Shown here in pieces: positions 39,566 to 51,532 of a stretch of 64,000 bases of DNA. Each line of letters begins with the position of its first letter. Position 1 is the first letter of the stretch. The notes below the pieces were generated by a model. The model saw nothing but the letters and a program-made list of their open reading frames with translations. It made no database searches and had not been told where the DNA came from. The DNA is taken from NCBI RefSeq assembly GCF_014764705.1, contig NZ_JACXXG010000005.1:62001-126000 (forward strand), written 5' to 3'. The DNA is from Stutzerimonas kunmingensis (lineage in GTDB: Bacteria; Pseudomonadota; Gammaproteobacteria; Pseudomonadales; Pseudomonadaceae). Made by a program: the position numbers and the translations under genes.

Positions 39566-40538
39566 GTGGAAGGCTCCGGTAGACGAGTCCAAGGGTGATC
39601 GTAATAGCTGGAAGCTGCTGGAGAAGACGCTGCTTGCAGGGGTTCAGGAGCAGCGGCGCGCTAGGCGCTGGGGTATCTTCTTCAAGTTATTGACCTTCAT
39701 TTACCTGTTCGGCGCGCTGGCACTGTTTTCCCCGGCGCTGCAGTTTGGTTCCAGCAAGGGCGCGGAGGGTAGTCATACGGCGGTCATCAATGTGCGCGGC
39801 ATGATCGCGGATGAAGAGCCTGCCAGCGCCGATAACGTCGTCGGTGCCTTGCGGGCAGCCTTCGAGGACGCCAATACCAAGGGTGTGGTGCTGCGAATCA
39901 ACAGCCCGGGGGGCAGTCCGGTGCAGTCGGGCTATATATATGACGAAATCCGGCGTTTGCGCGGCGAACATCCGACCATCAAGGTCTATGCGGTGATTAC
40001 CGACCTGGGGGCGTCGGGTGCGTACTACATCGCTAGCGCCGCGGACGAAATTTATGCTGACAAGTCCAGTCTGGTGGGGTCGATCGGTGTAACCGCGGCC
40101 ACCTTTGGCTTCGTTGATACCATGGAAAAGCTCGGCGTCGAGCGGCGTGTCTATACGGCGGGTGAGCACAAGGCTTTTCTGGATCCGTTCCAGCCGGAAA
40201 AGCCTGAGGAGACCCAGTTCTGGCGAGGCGTGCTGGCTACCACCCATCAGCAGTTCATCGACAGCGTCAAGCGTGGTCGCGGCGATCGCCTTCAGGAGGA
40301 GCAGCATCCGGAGTTGTTCTCAGGTCTGATCTGGTCTGGGGAGCAGGCATTGGAGCTCGGGTTGATCGATGGTTTGGGAAGTACGGCGCATGTCGCGCGC
40401 GAGGTGATCGGTGAGCCCGAGCTGGTGGACTTCACTGTCAAAGAGTCGCCGCTGGATCGTTTTACCAAGAAACTTGGTGCTGGCGTCGCCGAACGCTTGG
40501 CTGTTCTGGTTGGGGTGCAGGGGCCGGTGTTGCGATAG
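39555..40538 (+). CDS. sppA: signal peptide peptidase SppA (S49 family, short form)
   Basis: A 327-residue S49 protease that degrades signal peptides in the inner membrane. One membrane helix lies at about residues 38-58 (LLTFIYLFGALALFSPALQF). The protease core has RINSPGGSPVQSG and DLGASGAYYIASAADEIYAD, which holds the nucleophilic serine. There are two ATG candidates (39549 and 39555); GAGGTG spacing favours 39555. The short form has one protease domain, unlike the 67-kDa E. coli enzyme. Confidence 0.92.
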   Translation: MSDEWKAPVDESKGDRNSWKLLEKTLLAGVQEQRRARRWGIFFKLLTFIYLFGALALFSPALQFGSSKGAEGSHTAVINVRGMIADEEPASADNVVGALRAAFEDANTKGVVLRINSPGGSPVQSGYIYDEIRRLRGEHPTIKVYAVITDLGASGAYYIASAADEIYADKSSLVGSIGVTAATFGFVDTMEKLGVERRVYTAGEHKAFLDPFQPEKPEETQFWRGVLATTHQQFIDSVKRGRGDRLQEEQHPELFSGLIWSGEQALELGLIDGLGSTAHVAREVIGEPELVDFTVKESPLDRFTKKLGAGVAERLAVLVGVQGPVLR

Positions 40539-40552
40539 CAGCCGGCTCGCGC

Positions 40553-41131
40553 TCACGGAACGTCGTAGCCTGCGTTCAGTAGCATGTCCACTAGGCGGAT
40601 GAGCGGAAGGCCTACCAGGCTGGTAACGTCCTCGCCTTCGGTGGCGCGGAAAAGACTGATGCCTAATCCTTCAGCCTTGAAACTGCCCGCGCAATCGTAG
40701 GGCTTTTCAATTCTCAGATAGCGCTCGATTCGGGCTTCATCTAGTTCTCTGAAGTGTACGGTGAACGGTATGCAGTCGGTCTGAATTCTGCCTGTCGCGC
40801 TGTCGAGGAGCGCCAGTCCGGTCAGAAATCGGACGCTGTTGCCGCTGGCGGATTGCAGTTGCTGTTTTGCCCGCTCGAACGTGTGCGGTTTGCCGATAAT
40901 CTTCGAGTCCAATACTGCAGTCTGATCGGAGCCGATAATCAGGTGATTCGGATACCGCTCGGCAAGCGCTCTGGCCTTCTGCTCGGCGAGTCGGTTTACG
41001 AGTTGTTCGGCGCTTTCTCCGGGTAGATGGGTTTCATCGATATCCGGGGCGCAGCTTTCGAACGGCAGTCCCAGCCGGGAGAGCAATTCCTGTCGATAGG
41101 GTGAGCTGGATGCAAGCAGCAGGCGGCGCAT
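40553..41131 (-). CDS. Maf-like nucleoside triphosphate pyrophosphatase (YceF type)
   Basis: A 192-residue Maf/Ham1-fold pyrophosphatase. It begins LLLASSSPYRQELLSRLGLPFE, with the SSSPYR motif characteristic of the YceF (7-methyl-GTP) subgroup as opposed to dTTP-type Maf. IIGSDQTAVLD holds the catalytic Asp. The ribosome site AAGGAGG lies close before the ATG. It is transcribed opposite to sppA, converging on it, and divergent from yceD. Confidence 0.92.
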   Translation of the reverse strand: MRRLLLASSSPYRQELLSRLGLPFESCAPDIDETHLPGESAEQLVNRLAEQKARALAERYPNHLIIGSDQTAVLDSKIIGKPHTFERAKQQLQSASGNSVRFLTGLALLDSATGRIQTDCIPFTVHFRELDEARIERYLRIEKPYDCAGSFKAEGLGISLFRATEGEDVTSLVGLPLIRLVDMLLNAGYDVP

Positions 41132-41196
41132 GATTCCTCCTTTATATACAGGTGCGAGATTGTATGCGTTGCGTCGTGAAGCTGGGCGGAATTCCT

Positions 41197-41225
41197 TTGA
41201 CAGGCTGCGGGCGCGTCCCTAGAAT
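41197..41225 (+). promoter_or_regulatory. near-consensus sigma-70 promoter before yceD
   Basis: TTGACA (41197-41202), a perfect -35, and TAGAAT (41220-41225), five of six matches, with optimal 17-bp spacing. The start should fall near 41231-41233, only two to four bases before the yceD ATG at 41235, so the transcript would have almost no leader. Confidence 0.85.
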
Positions 41226-41234
41226 GCCGCGCTT

Positions 41235-41762
41235 ATGTTGAAAGGACCGATACCACCGCACGTTGATCCGCGCAAGCTCGCCGACCGAGCGGCCACCCTA
41301 GCCGGTGAGCTGCAATTGTCGCAGCTGAAGCGGCTCGCCGATCCTCTTGAAGAGGATCAGGGTGTGGTGCGCGCCAGTTTTGCCTTTGGGCGCGACGAGC
41401 AGCGTACTGCGGTTATCCGTAGTCAGCTCGACGTTGAAGTCAAAATGATTTGCCAGCGTTGTCTGGAGCCGGTTGTTCTGCCGATTCACAGCGAGTGCGA
41501 TTACGCGGTTGTGAATGAAGGGGCGAGCAGCCAGCACCTGCCCAAAGGGTATGACGTGCTGGAAGTGGGAGAGGATCCTCTGGATCTGCTGGCGCTGGTC
41601 GAAGACGAGCTGTTGCTCGCTCTGCCGATTGTTCCACTCCATGACCCTGAAATTTGCCAGCCGCCGGTTGGGCCAGATGAGCCTGAACCGAGTGAGGACG
41701 AGGTAACGCGGTCCAACCCGTTCAGCGTACTGGCGCAGTTAAAGCGTGACCCAAACGTTTAG
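41235..41762 (+). CDS. yceD: YceD/DUF177 family 23S rRNA accumulation protein
   Basis: A 175-residue DUF177 protein, needed in E. coli and plants for normal 23S rRNA levels. The zinc-binding-like CQRCLEP motif is at about residues 74-80, and the acidic DPLDLLALVEDELLLALPIVP block is typical. It begins MLKGPIPPHVDPRKLADR, in line with the family. There is no Shine-Dalgarno upstream and the near-consensus promoter lies so close that the message may be leaderless. It is followed 12 bp later by rpmF, the usual partner. Confidence 0.93.
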   Translation: MLKGPIPPHVDPRKLADRAATLAGELQLSQLKRLADPLEEDQGVVRASFAFGRDEQRTAVIRSQLDVEVKMICQRCLEPVVLPIHSECDYAVVNEGASSQHLPKGYDVLEVGEDPLDLLALVEDELLLALPIVPLHDPEICQPPVGPDEPEPSEDEVTRSNPFSVLAQLKRDPNV

Positions 41763-41774
41763 GAGTTGATCCAA

Positions 41775-41957
41775 ATGGCTGTTCAGCAGAACAAAAAATC
41801 CCGTTCCGCCCGTGACATGCGTCGTTCCCATGACGCTCTCGAGCCGAGCGCGCTGTCCGTGGAAAAGAGCACCGGTGAAGTTCACCTGCGTCACCACGTG
41901 TCCCCGGACGGTTTCTACCGTGGTCGCAAGGTGATCGACAAGGGCGCTGACGAGTAA
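41775..41957 (+). CDS. rpmF: 50S ribosomal protein L32
   Basis: A 60-residue L32 that begins [20 protein letters not shown]. This form lacks the four zinc-ligand cysteines of some L32 proteins ([17 protein letters not shown] instead of CxxC patterns). AGGAG at 41761-41765 precedes the ATG; a non-ATG start at 41766 is less likely. It sits between yceD and plsX, the conserved order that links ribosome and lipid synthesis. Confidence 0.98.
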   Translation: MAVQQNKKSRSARDMRRSHDALEPSALSVEKSTGEVHLRHHVSPDGFYRGRKVIDKGADE

Positions 41958-41960
41958 TCC

Positions 41961-43031
41961 TTGTCCGCTCCGGTCATCGCGATCGATGCAATGGGTGGGG
42001 ACTTCGGTCCCCACTGCATTGTTCCTGCCAGTCTGTCCTGTCTGGCTGAAAGCCCCTCGCTGCATCTGGTCCTTGTCGGCCAATCTTCCCTTCTCGAACA
42101 GCTTGTCGCCCAGCATCCTGGGGTCGATCGTTCGCGCCTGAAAATCGTCGATGCGCCTGAAATCATTGGTATGGCTGAACGCCCGGCTCAGGCATTGCGT
42201 GGCAAGCCACGCTCTTCCATGCGTATTGCCCTCGAGCAGGTTCGCGACGGTAATGCCAATGCTTGTGTAAGCGCCGGTAACACCGGCGCGCTGATGGCAT
42301 TGGCGCGCCAGGTTCTGAGAACGCTGCCAGGTATCGATCGGCCGGCGATGGTGACAGCGCTCCCTACGCAGGCTGACCCATGCCTGCTGCTGGACCTGGG
42401 CGCAAATGTCGATTGCCCGCCCGAGCAGCTTTTCCAGTTTGCTGTCATGGGGGCTGTGGCGGCCGAATCGCTGGGGCGACAACAGCCTAGGGTCGCGCTG
42501 CTGAATGTCGGTACCGAAGAGATCAAGGGCAATCAGCAGGTCAAGCAAGCCGCGCTGCTGTTGCAGCAGGCCGCTGATCTCAACTATCAGGGCTTCATCG
42601 AGGGGGATGGTCTGTATCGCGGTGAAGCCGACGTGGTCGTATGCGATGGCTTTGTCGGCAACATATTGCTCAAATCCAGCGAGGGCTTGGCTGGGATGCT
42701 GGTCGCCAGAGTCGAGGCGCTTTTCAAACGTTCGCTTGGCGCGCGCATTGTCGGTGCTGTCGTATTGCCGTTGTTGCGCCGTCTGCGGGCGGATCTCAAT
42801 CCGGCTCAGTACAACGGTGCGAGCTTTCTCGGGCTGCAGGGAATTGTCGTCAAGAGTCATGGTAGTGCCGGCGCGGAGGGCTTCAAAGCAGCGATCCGGC
42901 GCGCGGCGCAGGATGTCGAGCATGATCTCCCTGGGCAACTGAGGAGCAGGCTGGGGCATTTTCTGCGGCCGCCTCATCCGTTCGATGATGTGGATGATGT
43001 GACCGCAGGTGGTGGCCAGCCATCCAACTGA
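41961..43031 (+). CDS. plsX: phosphate acyltransferase PlsX
   Basis: A 356-residue peripheral membrane enzyme that makes acyl-phosphate from acyl-ACP for phospholipid synthesis. It begins [21 protein letters not shown] and has [19 protein letters not shown] and [21 protein letters not shown]. The start is a TTG at 41961, 3 bp after rpmF; no strong ribosome site precedes it, so translation probably depends on coupling to rpmF. No better start is visible, since the conserved [10 protein letters not shown] sits only four residues in. Confidence 0.95.
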   Translation: MSAPVIAIDAMGGDFGPHCIVPASLSCLAESPSLHLVLVGQSSLLEQLVAQHPGVDRSRLKIVDAPEIIGMAERPAQALRGKPRSSMRIALEQVRDGNANACVSAGNTGALMALARQVLRTLPGIDRPAMVTALPTQADPCLLLDLGANVDCPPEQLFQFAVMGAVAAESLGRQQPRVALLNVGTEEIKGNQQVKQAALLLQQAADLNYQGFIEGDGLYRGEADVVVCDGFVGNILLKSSEGLAGMLVARVEALFKRSLGARIVGAVVLPLLRRLRADLNPAQYNGASFLGLQGIVVKSHGSAGAEGFKAAIRRAAQDVEHDLPGQLRSRLGHFLRPPHPFDDVDDVTAGGGQPSN

Positions 43032-43093
43032 AATTCGCGACGCCGGTCCCTGGCGTATTCTTCAGACGAACAGAACCACAAGAGAGTCGTTTC

Positions 43094-44032
43094 ATGTCCG
43101 CATCACTTGCTTTCGTCTTTCCCGGTCAGGGGTCTCAGTCCCTTGGCATGCTGGCCGAGCTGGGTGCCCAGCAAAGCGTGGTCGTCGATACTTTTGCCGA
43201 GGCATCTTCGGCGCTCGGGTACGACCTTTGGGCGTTGACCCAGACCGGTCCGGAAGAACAGCTGAATCAGACCGACAAGACCCAGCCGGCGATTCTTGCC
43301 GCCTCCATTGCAATCTGGCGTTTGTGGCAGACAGAAAGCGGCGCGCAGCCCGCATTCGTTGCCGGACACAGCCTCGGTGAGTACTCCGCTCTGGTGGCGG
43401 CGGGCAGCCTGCCGTTCGCTGACGCCATCAAGCTGGTTGAATTGCGCGGTCAATTGATGCAGCAGGCAGTGCCGGCCGGGCAGGGCGGCATGGCCGCCAT
43501 TCTCGGGCTGGAAGATGCCGATGTATTGGCCGCCTGTGCCGAGGCCGCGCAAGGTGAGGTGGTCAGTGCGGTCAACTTCAACGCTCCGGGTCAGGTGGTG
43601 ATTGCCGGCAGTGCGGCGGCGGTAGAGCGCGCGATCGAAGCGTGCAAGGCCAAGGGTGCCAAGCGTGCGATGGCTTTGCCGGTGAGTGTCCCCTCTCACT
43701 GCGATCTGATGCGCCCGGCTGCCGAACGCTTCGCTTCCTCGGTGGAGTCGATCGAATGGCAAGCGCCGCAGATTCCGTTGGTGCAGAACGTCAGCGCAGC
43801 AGTCGTCGCGGATCTGGAAGTGCTCAAGCGTGATCTGCTGGCACAGCTCTACAGTCCGGTGCGCTGGGTCGAGTCCATGGTTGCTCTGGGAGACCGTGGC
43901 GTCACCTCGCTGGTCGAGTGCGGACCCGGCAAGGTTCTGTCGGGCCTCAACAAACGCTGCGTCAAGGGCGTCAGCACCTACAATCTGGATACCCCCGAGG
44001 CCTTCGCGGCCGCTCGTGCCGCATTGGCTTGA
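43094..44032 (+). CDS. fabD: malonyl-CoA:ACP transacylase
   Basis: A 312-residue enzyme that loads malonate onto acyl carrier protein. The FPGQGSQS motif near the N-terminus and the catalytic Ser93 in GHSLGEYSAL are present, and VSVPSHCDLM holds the catalytic His. It follows plsX by 62 bp and precedes fabG by 14 bp. Confidence 0.98.
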   Translation: MSASLAFVFPGQGSQSLGMLAELGAQQSVVVDTFAEASSALGYDLWALTQTGPEEQLNQTDKTQPAILAASIAIWRLWQTESGAQPAFVAGHSLGEYSALVAAGSLPFADAIKLVELRGQLMQQAVPAGQGGMAAILGLEDADVLAACAEAAQGEVVSAVNFNAPGQVVIAGSAAAVERAIEACKAKGAKRAMALPVSVPSHCDLMRPAAERFASSVESIEWQAPQIPLVQNVSAAVVADLEVLKRDLLAQLYSPVRWVESMVALGDRGVTSLVECGPGKVLSGLNKRCVKGVSTYNLDTPEAFAAARAALA

Positions 44033-44046
44033 ACAAGGAGAATGCT

Positions 44047-44790
44047 ATGAATCTGCAAGGTAAGGTGGCGTTGGTAACCGGCGCGAGCCGCGGTATTGGC
44101 CAGGCCATTGCCCTTGAGTTGGGCCGCCAGGGCGCGATCGTAATTGGTACTGCGACCACGCCAACCGGCGCCGAGCGCATCGCCGAGACACTGAAGGAAA
44201 ACGGTATCGAAGGCGCTGGGCTGGTGCTCGATGTTGGCAACGATGAATCTGTCAGCAGCACTCTTGAGCACATTCAGCAGCATCTCGGGCAGCCGGCAAT
44301 CCTGGTCAACAATGCCGGTATTACCCGCGATAACTTGATGCTGCGCATGAAGGATGATGAGTGGCATGACGTCATCAACACCAACCTGAATAGCCTGTAT
44401 CGCCTTTCCAAGGCCGTGCTGCGCGGCATGACCAAGGCTCGCTGGGGGCGAATCATCAATATCGGTTCGGTGGTTGGTGCCATGGGCAACGCCGGACAGG
44501 TAAACTACGCGGCAGCCAAGGCCGGTCTGGAGGGTTTCAGCCGTGCATTGGCTCGTGAGGTCGGTTCTCGTGGTATCACGGTAAATTCCGTGGCGCCTGG
44601 TTTCATTGATACCGACATGACTCGCGAGTTGCCGGAAGCCCAGCGTGATGCGCTCGTGGGGCAGATTCCCCTGGGACGTCTCGGTCAGGCCGAAGAAATT
44701 GCAAAGGTCGTTGCGTTTCTCGCTTCGGACGGCGCTGCCTACGTCACCGGTGCTACCGTTCCGGTGAATGGCGGCATGTACATGAGCTGA
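44047..44790 (+). CDS. fabG: 3-oxoacyl-ACP reductase
   Basis: A 247-residue short-chain dehydrogenase that reduces 3-oxoacyl-ACP with NADPH. The cofactor motif TGASRGIG, NNAGITRDNL, and the catalytic Ser141, Tyr154 and Lys158 (IGSVVG, YAAAKAG) are intact. The ATG at 44047 is preceded by AAGGAGA. A longer open frame overlapping fabD is rejected. A weak terminator-like stem follows, so acpP may be partly separate. Confidence 0.98.
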   Translation: MNLQGKVALVTGASRGIGQAIALELGRQGAIVIGTATTPTGAERIAETLKENGIEGAGLVLDVGNDESVSSTLEHIQQHLGQPAILVNNAGITRDNLMLRMKDDEWHDVINTNLNSLYRLSKAVLRGMTKARWGRIINIGSVVGAMGNAGQVNYAAAKAGLEGFSRALAREVGSRGITVNSVAPGFIDTDMTRELPEAQRDALVGQIPLGRLGQAEEIAKVVAFLASDGAAYVTGATVPVNGGMYMS

Positions 44791-44810
44791 GTGTGACGCC
44801 TACGCAGGAG

Positions 44811-44832
44811 GACAGTCTTAGAGGCTGTCTTT
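44811..44832 (+). terminator. putative terminator after fabG
   Basis: GACAGTC (44811-44817) pairs with GGCTGTC (44823-44829) with one G-U pair, followed by TTTAAATT. It may be a partial terminator that lets some read-through into acpP. Confidence 0.45.
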
Positions 44833-44839
44833 AAATTAG

Positions 44840-44864
44840 CTATAAAACCGCAGCTGGTTTATAG
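44840..44864 (+). other. inverted repeat upstream of acpP
   Basis: CTATAAAACC (44840-44849) can pair with GGTTTATAG (44856-44864) with one bulged A. It lies upstream of the acpP promoter, so it could be an operator or part of the fabG transcript end. Confidence 0.35.
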
Positions 44865-44905
44865 ACAGAAGGTTGAAGGCGGCGTCATGCTTGCCTGCTT
44901 CCAGC

Positions 44906-44933
44906 TTGAAATGCGGAAAACGCTTTCTATACA
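44906..44933 (+). promoter_or_regulatory. putative strong promoter of acpP
   Basis: TTGAAA (44906-44911) and TATACA (44928-44933) with 16-bp spacing, each near the consensus. The start would be about 44 nt before the acpP ATG. A strong separate promoter suits the very high need for acyl carrier protein. Confidence 0.7.
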
Positions 44934-44983
44934 CTACCGCGCAAACCAGCTGCCTGATTTTTCCATAGGAGTGAAAACAAGGT

Positions 44984-45220
44984 ATGAGCACCATCGAAGA
45001 ACGCGTCAAGAAAATCGTTGCCGAGCAACTTGGCGTTAAAGAAGAGGAAGTAACCAACAGCGCTTCCTTCGTCGAAGACCTGGGTGCCGACTCTCTTGAC
45101 ACCGTTGAGCTGGTGATGGCTCTGGAAGAGGAATTCGAGACCGAGATCCCGGACGAGCAAGCTGAGAAGATCACCACCGTTCAGGAAGCCATCGATTACA
45201 TCAACGCGCACGCGCAGTAA
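44984..45220 (+). CDS. acpP: acyl carrier protein
   Basis: A 78-residue acidic acyl carrier protein. The phosphopantetheine attachment serine is Ser37 in [10 protein letters not shown]. It begins [23 protein letters not shown] and ends DYINAHAQ, typical of Pseudomonas. It has its own promoter and a strong terminator, which allow expression above that of the neighbouring fab genes. TAGGAG lies upstream of the ATG. Confidence 0.99.
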
Positions 45221-45247
45221 GTTGTAATCTGCTTCAGAAACAGGAAC

Positions 45248-45287
45248 AGCCGCACTGCCTTTGAACGAGGTAGTGCGGCTTTTCTTT
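45248..45287 (+). terminator. rho-independent terminator of acpP
   Basis: Arms AGCCGCACTGCC (45248-45259) and GGTAGTGCGGCT (45269-45280), 12 bp with one G-U pair, followed by TTTCTTT. It lies 27 bp after the acpP stop. Confidence 0.9.
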
Positions 45288-45393
45288 GAGAGGGATTCAT
45301 CCAGGTCGCGGGGGCTCCATTGCACCCAACCGGGGATGGTTCCTGTCTTGGCGGGAACCGAGCCAAGTACGTTTAGGTATAGGAGTAATCGCT

Positions 45394-46638
45394 GTGTCGC
45401 GTAGACGCGTCGTAGTCACCGGGATGGGCATGCTATCGCCACTGGGTAACGATGTGCCAAGCAGCTGGCAGGGAATTCTCGCCGGCCGCAGTGGTATCGG
45501 CCTGATCGAGCACATGGATCTTTCTGCCTATTCCACTCGTTTTGGCGGGTCGATCAAAAGCTTCGATGTCGAGCAGTATCTGCCGGCAAAAGAGGCACGC
45601 AAACTCGACCTCTTCATTCAGTACGGCCTTGCCGCGAGTTTCCAGGCGGTGCGTGATTCCGGGCTGGAGGTCACTGACGCCAATCGGGAGCGCATCGGCG
45701 TCGCGATGGGGTCCGGTATCGGCGGCCTGACCAATATCGAAAACAGCTGCAAGGCACTTATCGAGCAAGGTCCGCGGCGTATATCTCCCTTCTTCGTGCC
45801 GGGCTCCATCATCAACATGGTGTCTGGTTTCCTGTCGATCCATCTGGGATTGCAGGGCCCCAACTATGCGATCGCTACCGCCTGTACCACGGGCACCCAC
45901 TGCATTGGCATGGCCGCCCGTAACATTGCCTATGGCGAGGCGGATGTCATGGTGGCCGGCGGTTCCGAGATGGCTGCCAGTGGGCTTGGTATCGGAGGCT
46001 TTGCAGCAGCACGCGCACTGTCCACCCGCAACGATGACCCGGCGGCTGCGAGCCGGCCCTGGGACAAGGGGCGCGACGGTTTCGTCCTCTCCGATGGTGC
46101 CGGTGCGCTAGTGCTGGAGGAGCTGGAGCATGCCAAGGCCCGGGGGGCGCACATCTATGCCGAACTGATCGGTTTCGGCATGAGCGCCGATGCGTTCCAC
46201 ATGACCTCGCCGCCCGACGACGGCGCCGGTGCTGCGCGCTGCATCCGCAATGCGCTGAAGGACTCCCAGTTGAATGTCGATCAGGTGCATTACATCAATG
46301 CACACGGCACCTCGACTCCCGCAGGTGACAAGGCCGAGGCTGCTGCTATTCGCAGCGTATTCGGTGATCACGCCTATGAGCTGTCGGTCAGTTCGACCAA
46401 ATCCATGGTCGGCCACCTGCTGGGTGCTGCCGGTGCGGTGGAAGCGATCTTCAGTGTTCTGGCTATTCGTGATCAGGTCGCTCCGCCGACCATCAATCTG
46501 CATGAGCCGGATGAAGGCTGCGACCTTGATTTCGTTCCGCACGAGGCCAAGCCCCGACCGATCGAAGTGGCGGTGTCCAACTCGTTCGGTTTTGGCGGAA
46601 CCAACGGTTCGCTGGTATTCCGCCGGTTCGCCGAGTGA
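45394..46638 (+). CDS. fabF: 3-oxoacyl-ACP synthase II
   Basis: A 414-residue condensing enzyme that elongates acyl-ACP. The catalytic triad can be read as Cys164 in [10 protein letters not shown], a His in [11 protein letters not shown] and a His in [10 protein letters not shown]. The start is a GTG at 45394 with AGGAG 8 bases upstream; the frame is open further up but without support. The stop overlaps pabC by 4 bp. It opens the chain of overlapping genes through holB. Confidence 0.97.
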   Translation: MSRRRVVVTGMGMLSPLGNDVPSSWQGILAGRSGIGLIEHMDLSAYSTRFGGSIKSFDVEQYLPAKEARKLDLFIQYGLAASFQAVRDSGLEVTDANRERIGVAMGSGIGGLTNIENSCKALIEQGPRRISPFFVPGSIINMVSGFLSIHLGLQGPNYAIATACTTGTHCIGMAARNIAYGEADVMVAGGSEMAASGLGIGGFAAARALSTRNDDPAAASRPWDKGRDGFVLSDGAGALVLEELEHAKARGAHIYAELIGFGMSADAFHMTSPPDDGAGAARCIRNALKDSQLNVDQVHYINAHGTSTPAGDKAEAAAIRSVFGDHAYELSVSSTKSMVGHLLGAAGAVEAIFSVLAIRDQVAPPTINLHEPDEGCDLDFVPHEAKPRPIEVAVSNSFGFGGTNGSLVFRRFAE

Positions 46639-47452
46639 CATTGAGCTGGCTGAACGGGGAGCCCTGTGATGGGCTGCCCATTCATGATCGAGGACTGGCC
46701 TACGGCGATGGGCTGTTCGAGACTATTCGCGTCGCAGGTGGCCAGGCGCGGTTGGTCGAACGCCATCTGCAGCGGCTGCAAGATGGGTGTGAGCGCCTCG
46801 CCATTCCCGTTGATGCAAATCTGCTGCGCAATGAGCTGATGCGCTTCTGCCGGGCACTGGGGCAGGGCGTCGCCAAGCTCATCGTCACGCGTGGCGCCGG
46901 ACAGCGTGGTTATGCAACGCCACAGCCGTGTCAGCCGCAGCGTCTGCTGTTAGGCTCGTCCTCTCCATCTTATCCGCCACAGCATGCTGAAACCGGCATC
47001 AGGCTATTTCCGTGCGAGACCCGGCTTGCCGAGCAACCGCGACTCGCCGGCATCAAGCATCTGAATCGCCTGGAACAGGTGTTGGCGCGTGCCGAGTGGC
47101 ATGATCCGGTCTACGCGGAAGGGTTGATGCGCGATATGTCCGGCCGAGTGGTGGAGGGCGTTTTCAGCAATCTGTTCATCGTGGAAGCCGGAAAACTGCG
47201 TACCGCGCCGCTGACTCGTTGCGGAGTCGCTGGGGTCATGCGTGCGGAGATCATTGCGCGCGCAGCACAGCACGGGCTCCCGGTCGTGATCGACGACATC
47301 AACTATGCCGAGCTTGTGCAGGCCGATGAGGTATTCCTCTGCAACAGCCTTTACGGCATCTGGCCCGTGACAGCTTTGGCCGAGTGCGTCTGGCCCGTCG
47401 GTCCGCTGACCCGTAAACTGCAGTCCGTTGTCGCCGACCTGTTGAGTGATTC

Positions 47453-47456
<4 letters not shown>
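46635..47456 (+). CDS. pabC: aminodeoxychorismate lyase
   Basis: A 273-residue PLP enzyme of fold type IV that makes p-aminobenzoate for folate. It begins with the typical [20 protein letters not shown], has the PLP lysine in [10 protein letters not shown] and ends with the [10 protein letters not shown] and [13 protein letters not shown] blocks. The GTG start overlaps the fabF stop; the end overlaps mltG by 4 bp. The order fabF-pabC-mltG-tmk-holB is conserved in Gammaproteobacteria. Confidence 0.95.
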
Positions 47457-50131
<2,675 letters not shown>

Positions 50132-50162
50132 AATCGACTGGAATTTTCGTTAGGAACACCGC

Positions 50163-50519
50163 ATGAGCCTGCCAGCAAATCTTGGTCCGCGTAATGGCAT
50201 CCTGTCCCTGACCATCAAGGACAAGTCGGTGCTCTATGCCGCGTTCATGCCCTTCATCAAGCATGGAGGTCTGTTCATCCCGACCAACAAGAGCTACAAG
50301 CTTGGCGACGAAGTGTTCATGCTGCTCAACCTGATGGACGAGCCGGAAAAGATTCCCGTTGCCGGCAAGGTCGTCTGGATCACCCCAAAGGGTGCCCAGG
50401 GCAGTCGCGCTGCGGGAATTGGCGTGCAGTTCAACGAAGGCGACAGTACCGCACGCAACAAGATCGAAACCTATCTAGCCGGTGCGCTCAAATCCGACCG
50501 TCCGACCCACACGATGTAA
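50163..50519 (+). CDS. pilZ: type IV pilus protein PilZ
   Basis: A 118-residue PilZ, the founding member of the family, needed for type IV pilus biogenesis in P. aeruginosa. It begins MSLPANLGPRNGILSLTIKDKSVLYAAFMPF. It lacks the RxxxR and D/NxSxxG motifs for cyclic-di-GMP, as is normal for true PilZ. The position directly after holB is the classic one. It follows a TAGGAAC site. Confidence 0.96.
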   Translation: MSLPANLGPRNGILSLTIKDKSVLYAAFMPFIKHGGLFIPTNKSYKLGDEVFMLLNLMDEPEKIPVAGKVVWITPKGAQGSRAAGIGVQFNEGDSTARNKIETYLAGALKSDRPTHTM

Positions 50520-50577
50520 CGCTCTGAGTCACTGAACGTCATCCCTCGCCAGACGGCAGGGTGTTCGTTGGCCTTTC

Positions 50578-50604
50578 CTGACAACCGGCCATTTGCTCTA
50601 CAAT
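50578..50604 (+). promoter_or_regulatory. possible promoter of tatD
   Basis: CTGACA (50578-50583) and TACAAT (50599-50604), each five of six matches, but with a short 15-bp spacing. The start would lie about 28 nt before the tatD ATG. Confidence 0.4.
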
Positions 50605-50638
50605 CGCCCCTTTTTCGCGATAGCAAGTAGTGCATTTC

Positions 50639-51424
50639 ATGCTGGTAGATTCCCACTGTCACCTTGACCGACTCGACCTGACCGCACATGACGGTTCACT
50701 GGATGCCGCGTTGGACGCTGCGCGCTCGCGCGGTGTCGGGCATTTCCTCTGCATCGGCGTTAGCGCCGACAACGCAGCGACGGTCAGATCGCTGTCCGAG
50801 CGCCATGCCGACGTGGATTGCTCGATCGGTGTTCATCCTCTGGATCTCGAGCCGACGAGCCAGCCGGTGCTGGACTGGTTGCTTGGCGAGCTCCAGCATC
50901 CGCATGTGGTTGCCATTGGTGAAACCGGTCTGGATTACCACTACGAGCCCGAAGCTGCGCAGATGCAGCAGCAGTCCTTCCGGCTGCATCTTGAAGCAGC
51001 CAGGCTGACCGGCAAACCGGTCATCGTGCACACCCGGGCTGCCCGCGCCGATACGCTGGATCTGCTGCGTGAAGCGGCGCTGCCGCAGGCGGGTGTATTG
51101 CATTGCTTTACCGAGGACTGGGACATGGCCAAGGCTGCGCTTGATCTCGGTTTCTATATCTCGCTGTCGGGGATCGTCACGTTCCGCAATGCCGATGCGC
51201 TGCGCGATGTGGCCCGCAGAGTTCCGGCTGATCGCTTGCTGGTCGAAACCGATTCGCCGTATCTGGCGCCGGTTCCCCACCGTGGCAAAGCCAACCTGCC
51301 GCAGTATGTGCGGGAGGTCGCCGAGTTTGTTGCGGAGTTGCGTGGCGTTCCGTTCGAGGCTCTGGCTGAGCAAACCACTGCCAACTTCAAGACACTGTTC
51401 CCGCTGGCCAGGGTGCGCAGCTGA
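50639..51424 (+). CDS. tatD: TatD family metal-dependent deoxyribonuclease
   Basis: A 261-residue TIM-barrel hydrolase. Metal ligands are visible in DSHCHLD (His6, His8), GETGLDYH, VIVHTR, LHCFT and ETDSPYLAP. Family members show 3'-5' exonuclease activity on DNA or RNA; the YcfH type is the one found after holB/pilZ. I favour the ATG at 50639 over the GTG at 50630 because MLVDSHCH is the family opening; neither has a strong ribosome site. Confidence 0.93.
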   Translation: MLVDSHCHLDRLDLTAHDGSLDAALDAARSRGVGHFLCIGVSADNAATVRSLSERHADVDCSIGVHPLDLEPTSQPVLDWLLGELQHPHVVAIGETGLDYHYEPEAAQMQQQSFRLHLEAARLTGKPVIVHTRAARADTLDLLREAALPQAGVLHCFTEDWDMAKAALDLGFYISLSGIVTFRNADALRDVARRVPADRLLVETDSPYLAPVPHRGKANLPQYVREVAEFVAELRGVPFEALAEQTTANFKTLFPLARVRS

Positions 51425-51532
51425 CGTCGCCGCCGCGCAGGGTTGATGCTTTCCAGCACGTCCGGTGCGCTGCGTTCTTTCTCGCCGACACGAGCGGCGC
51501 TTTTCTTGCCCTGAAGATCCACAAGGTGGCGT

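Noticed and set aside
41775-41957. Absence of zinc cysteines in L32 as a defect
   Set aside because: Cysteine-free L32 forms are common in Gammaproteobacteria; the protein is of normal length.
45286-45393. N-terminal extension of fabF up to 45286
   Set aside because: The GTG at 45394 has an AGGAG site at correct spacing and gives the usual FabF N-terminus; the extension overlaps terminator-like and leader sequence.
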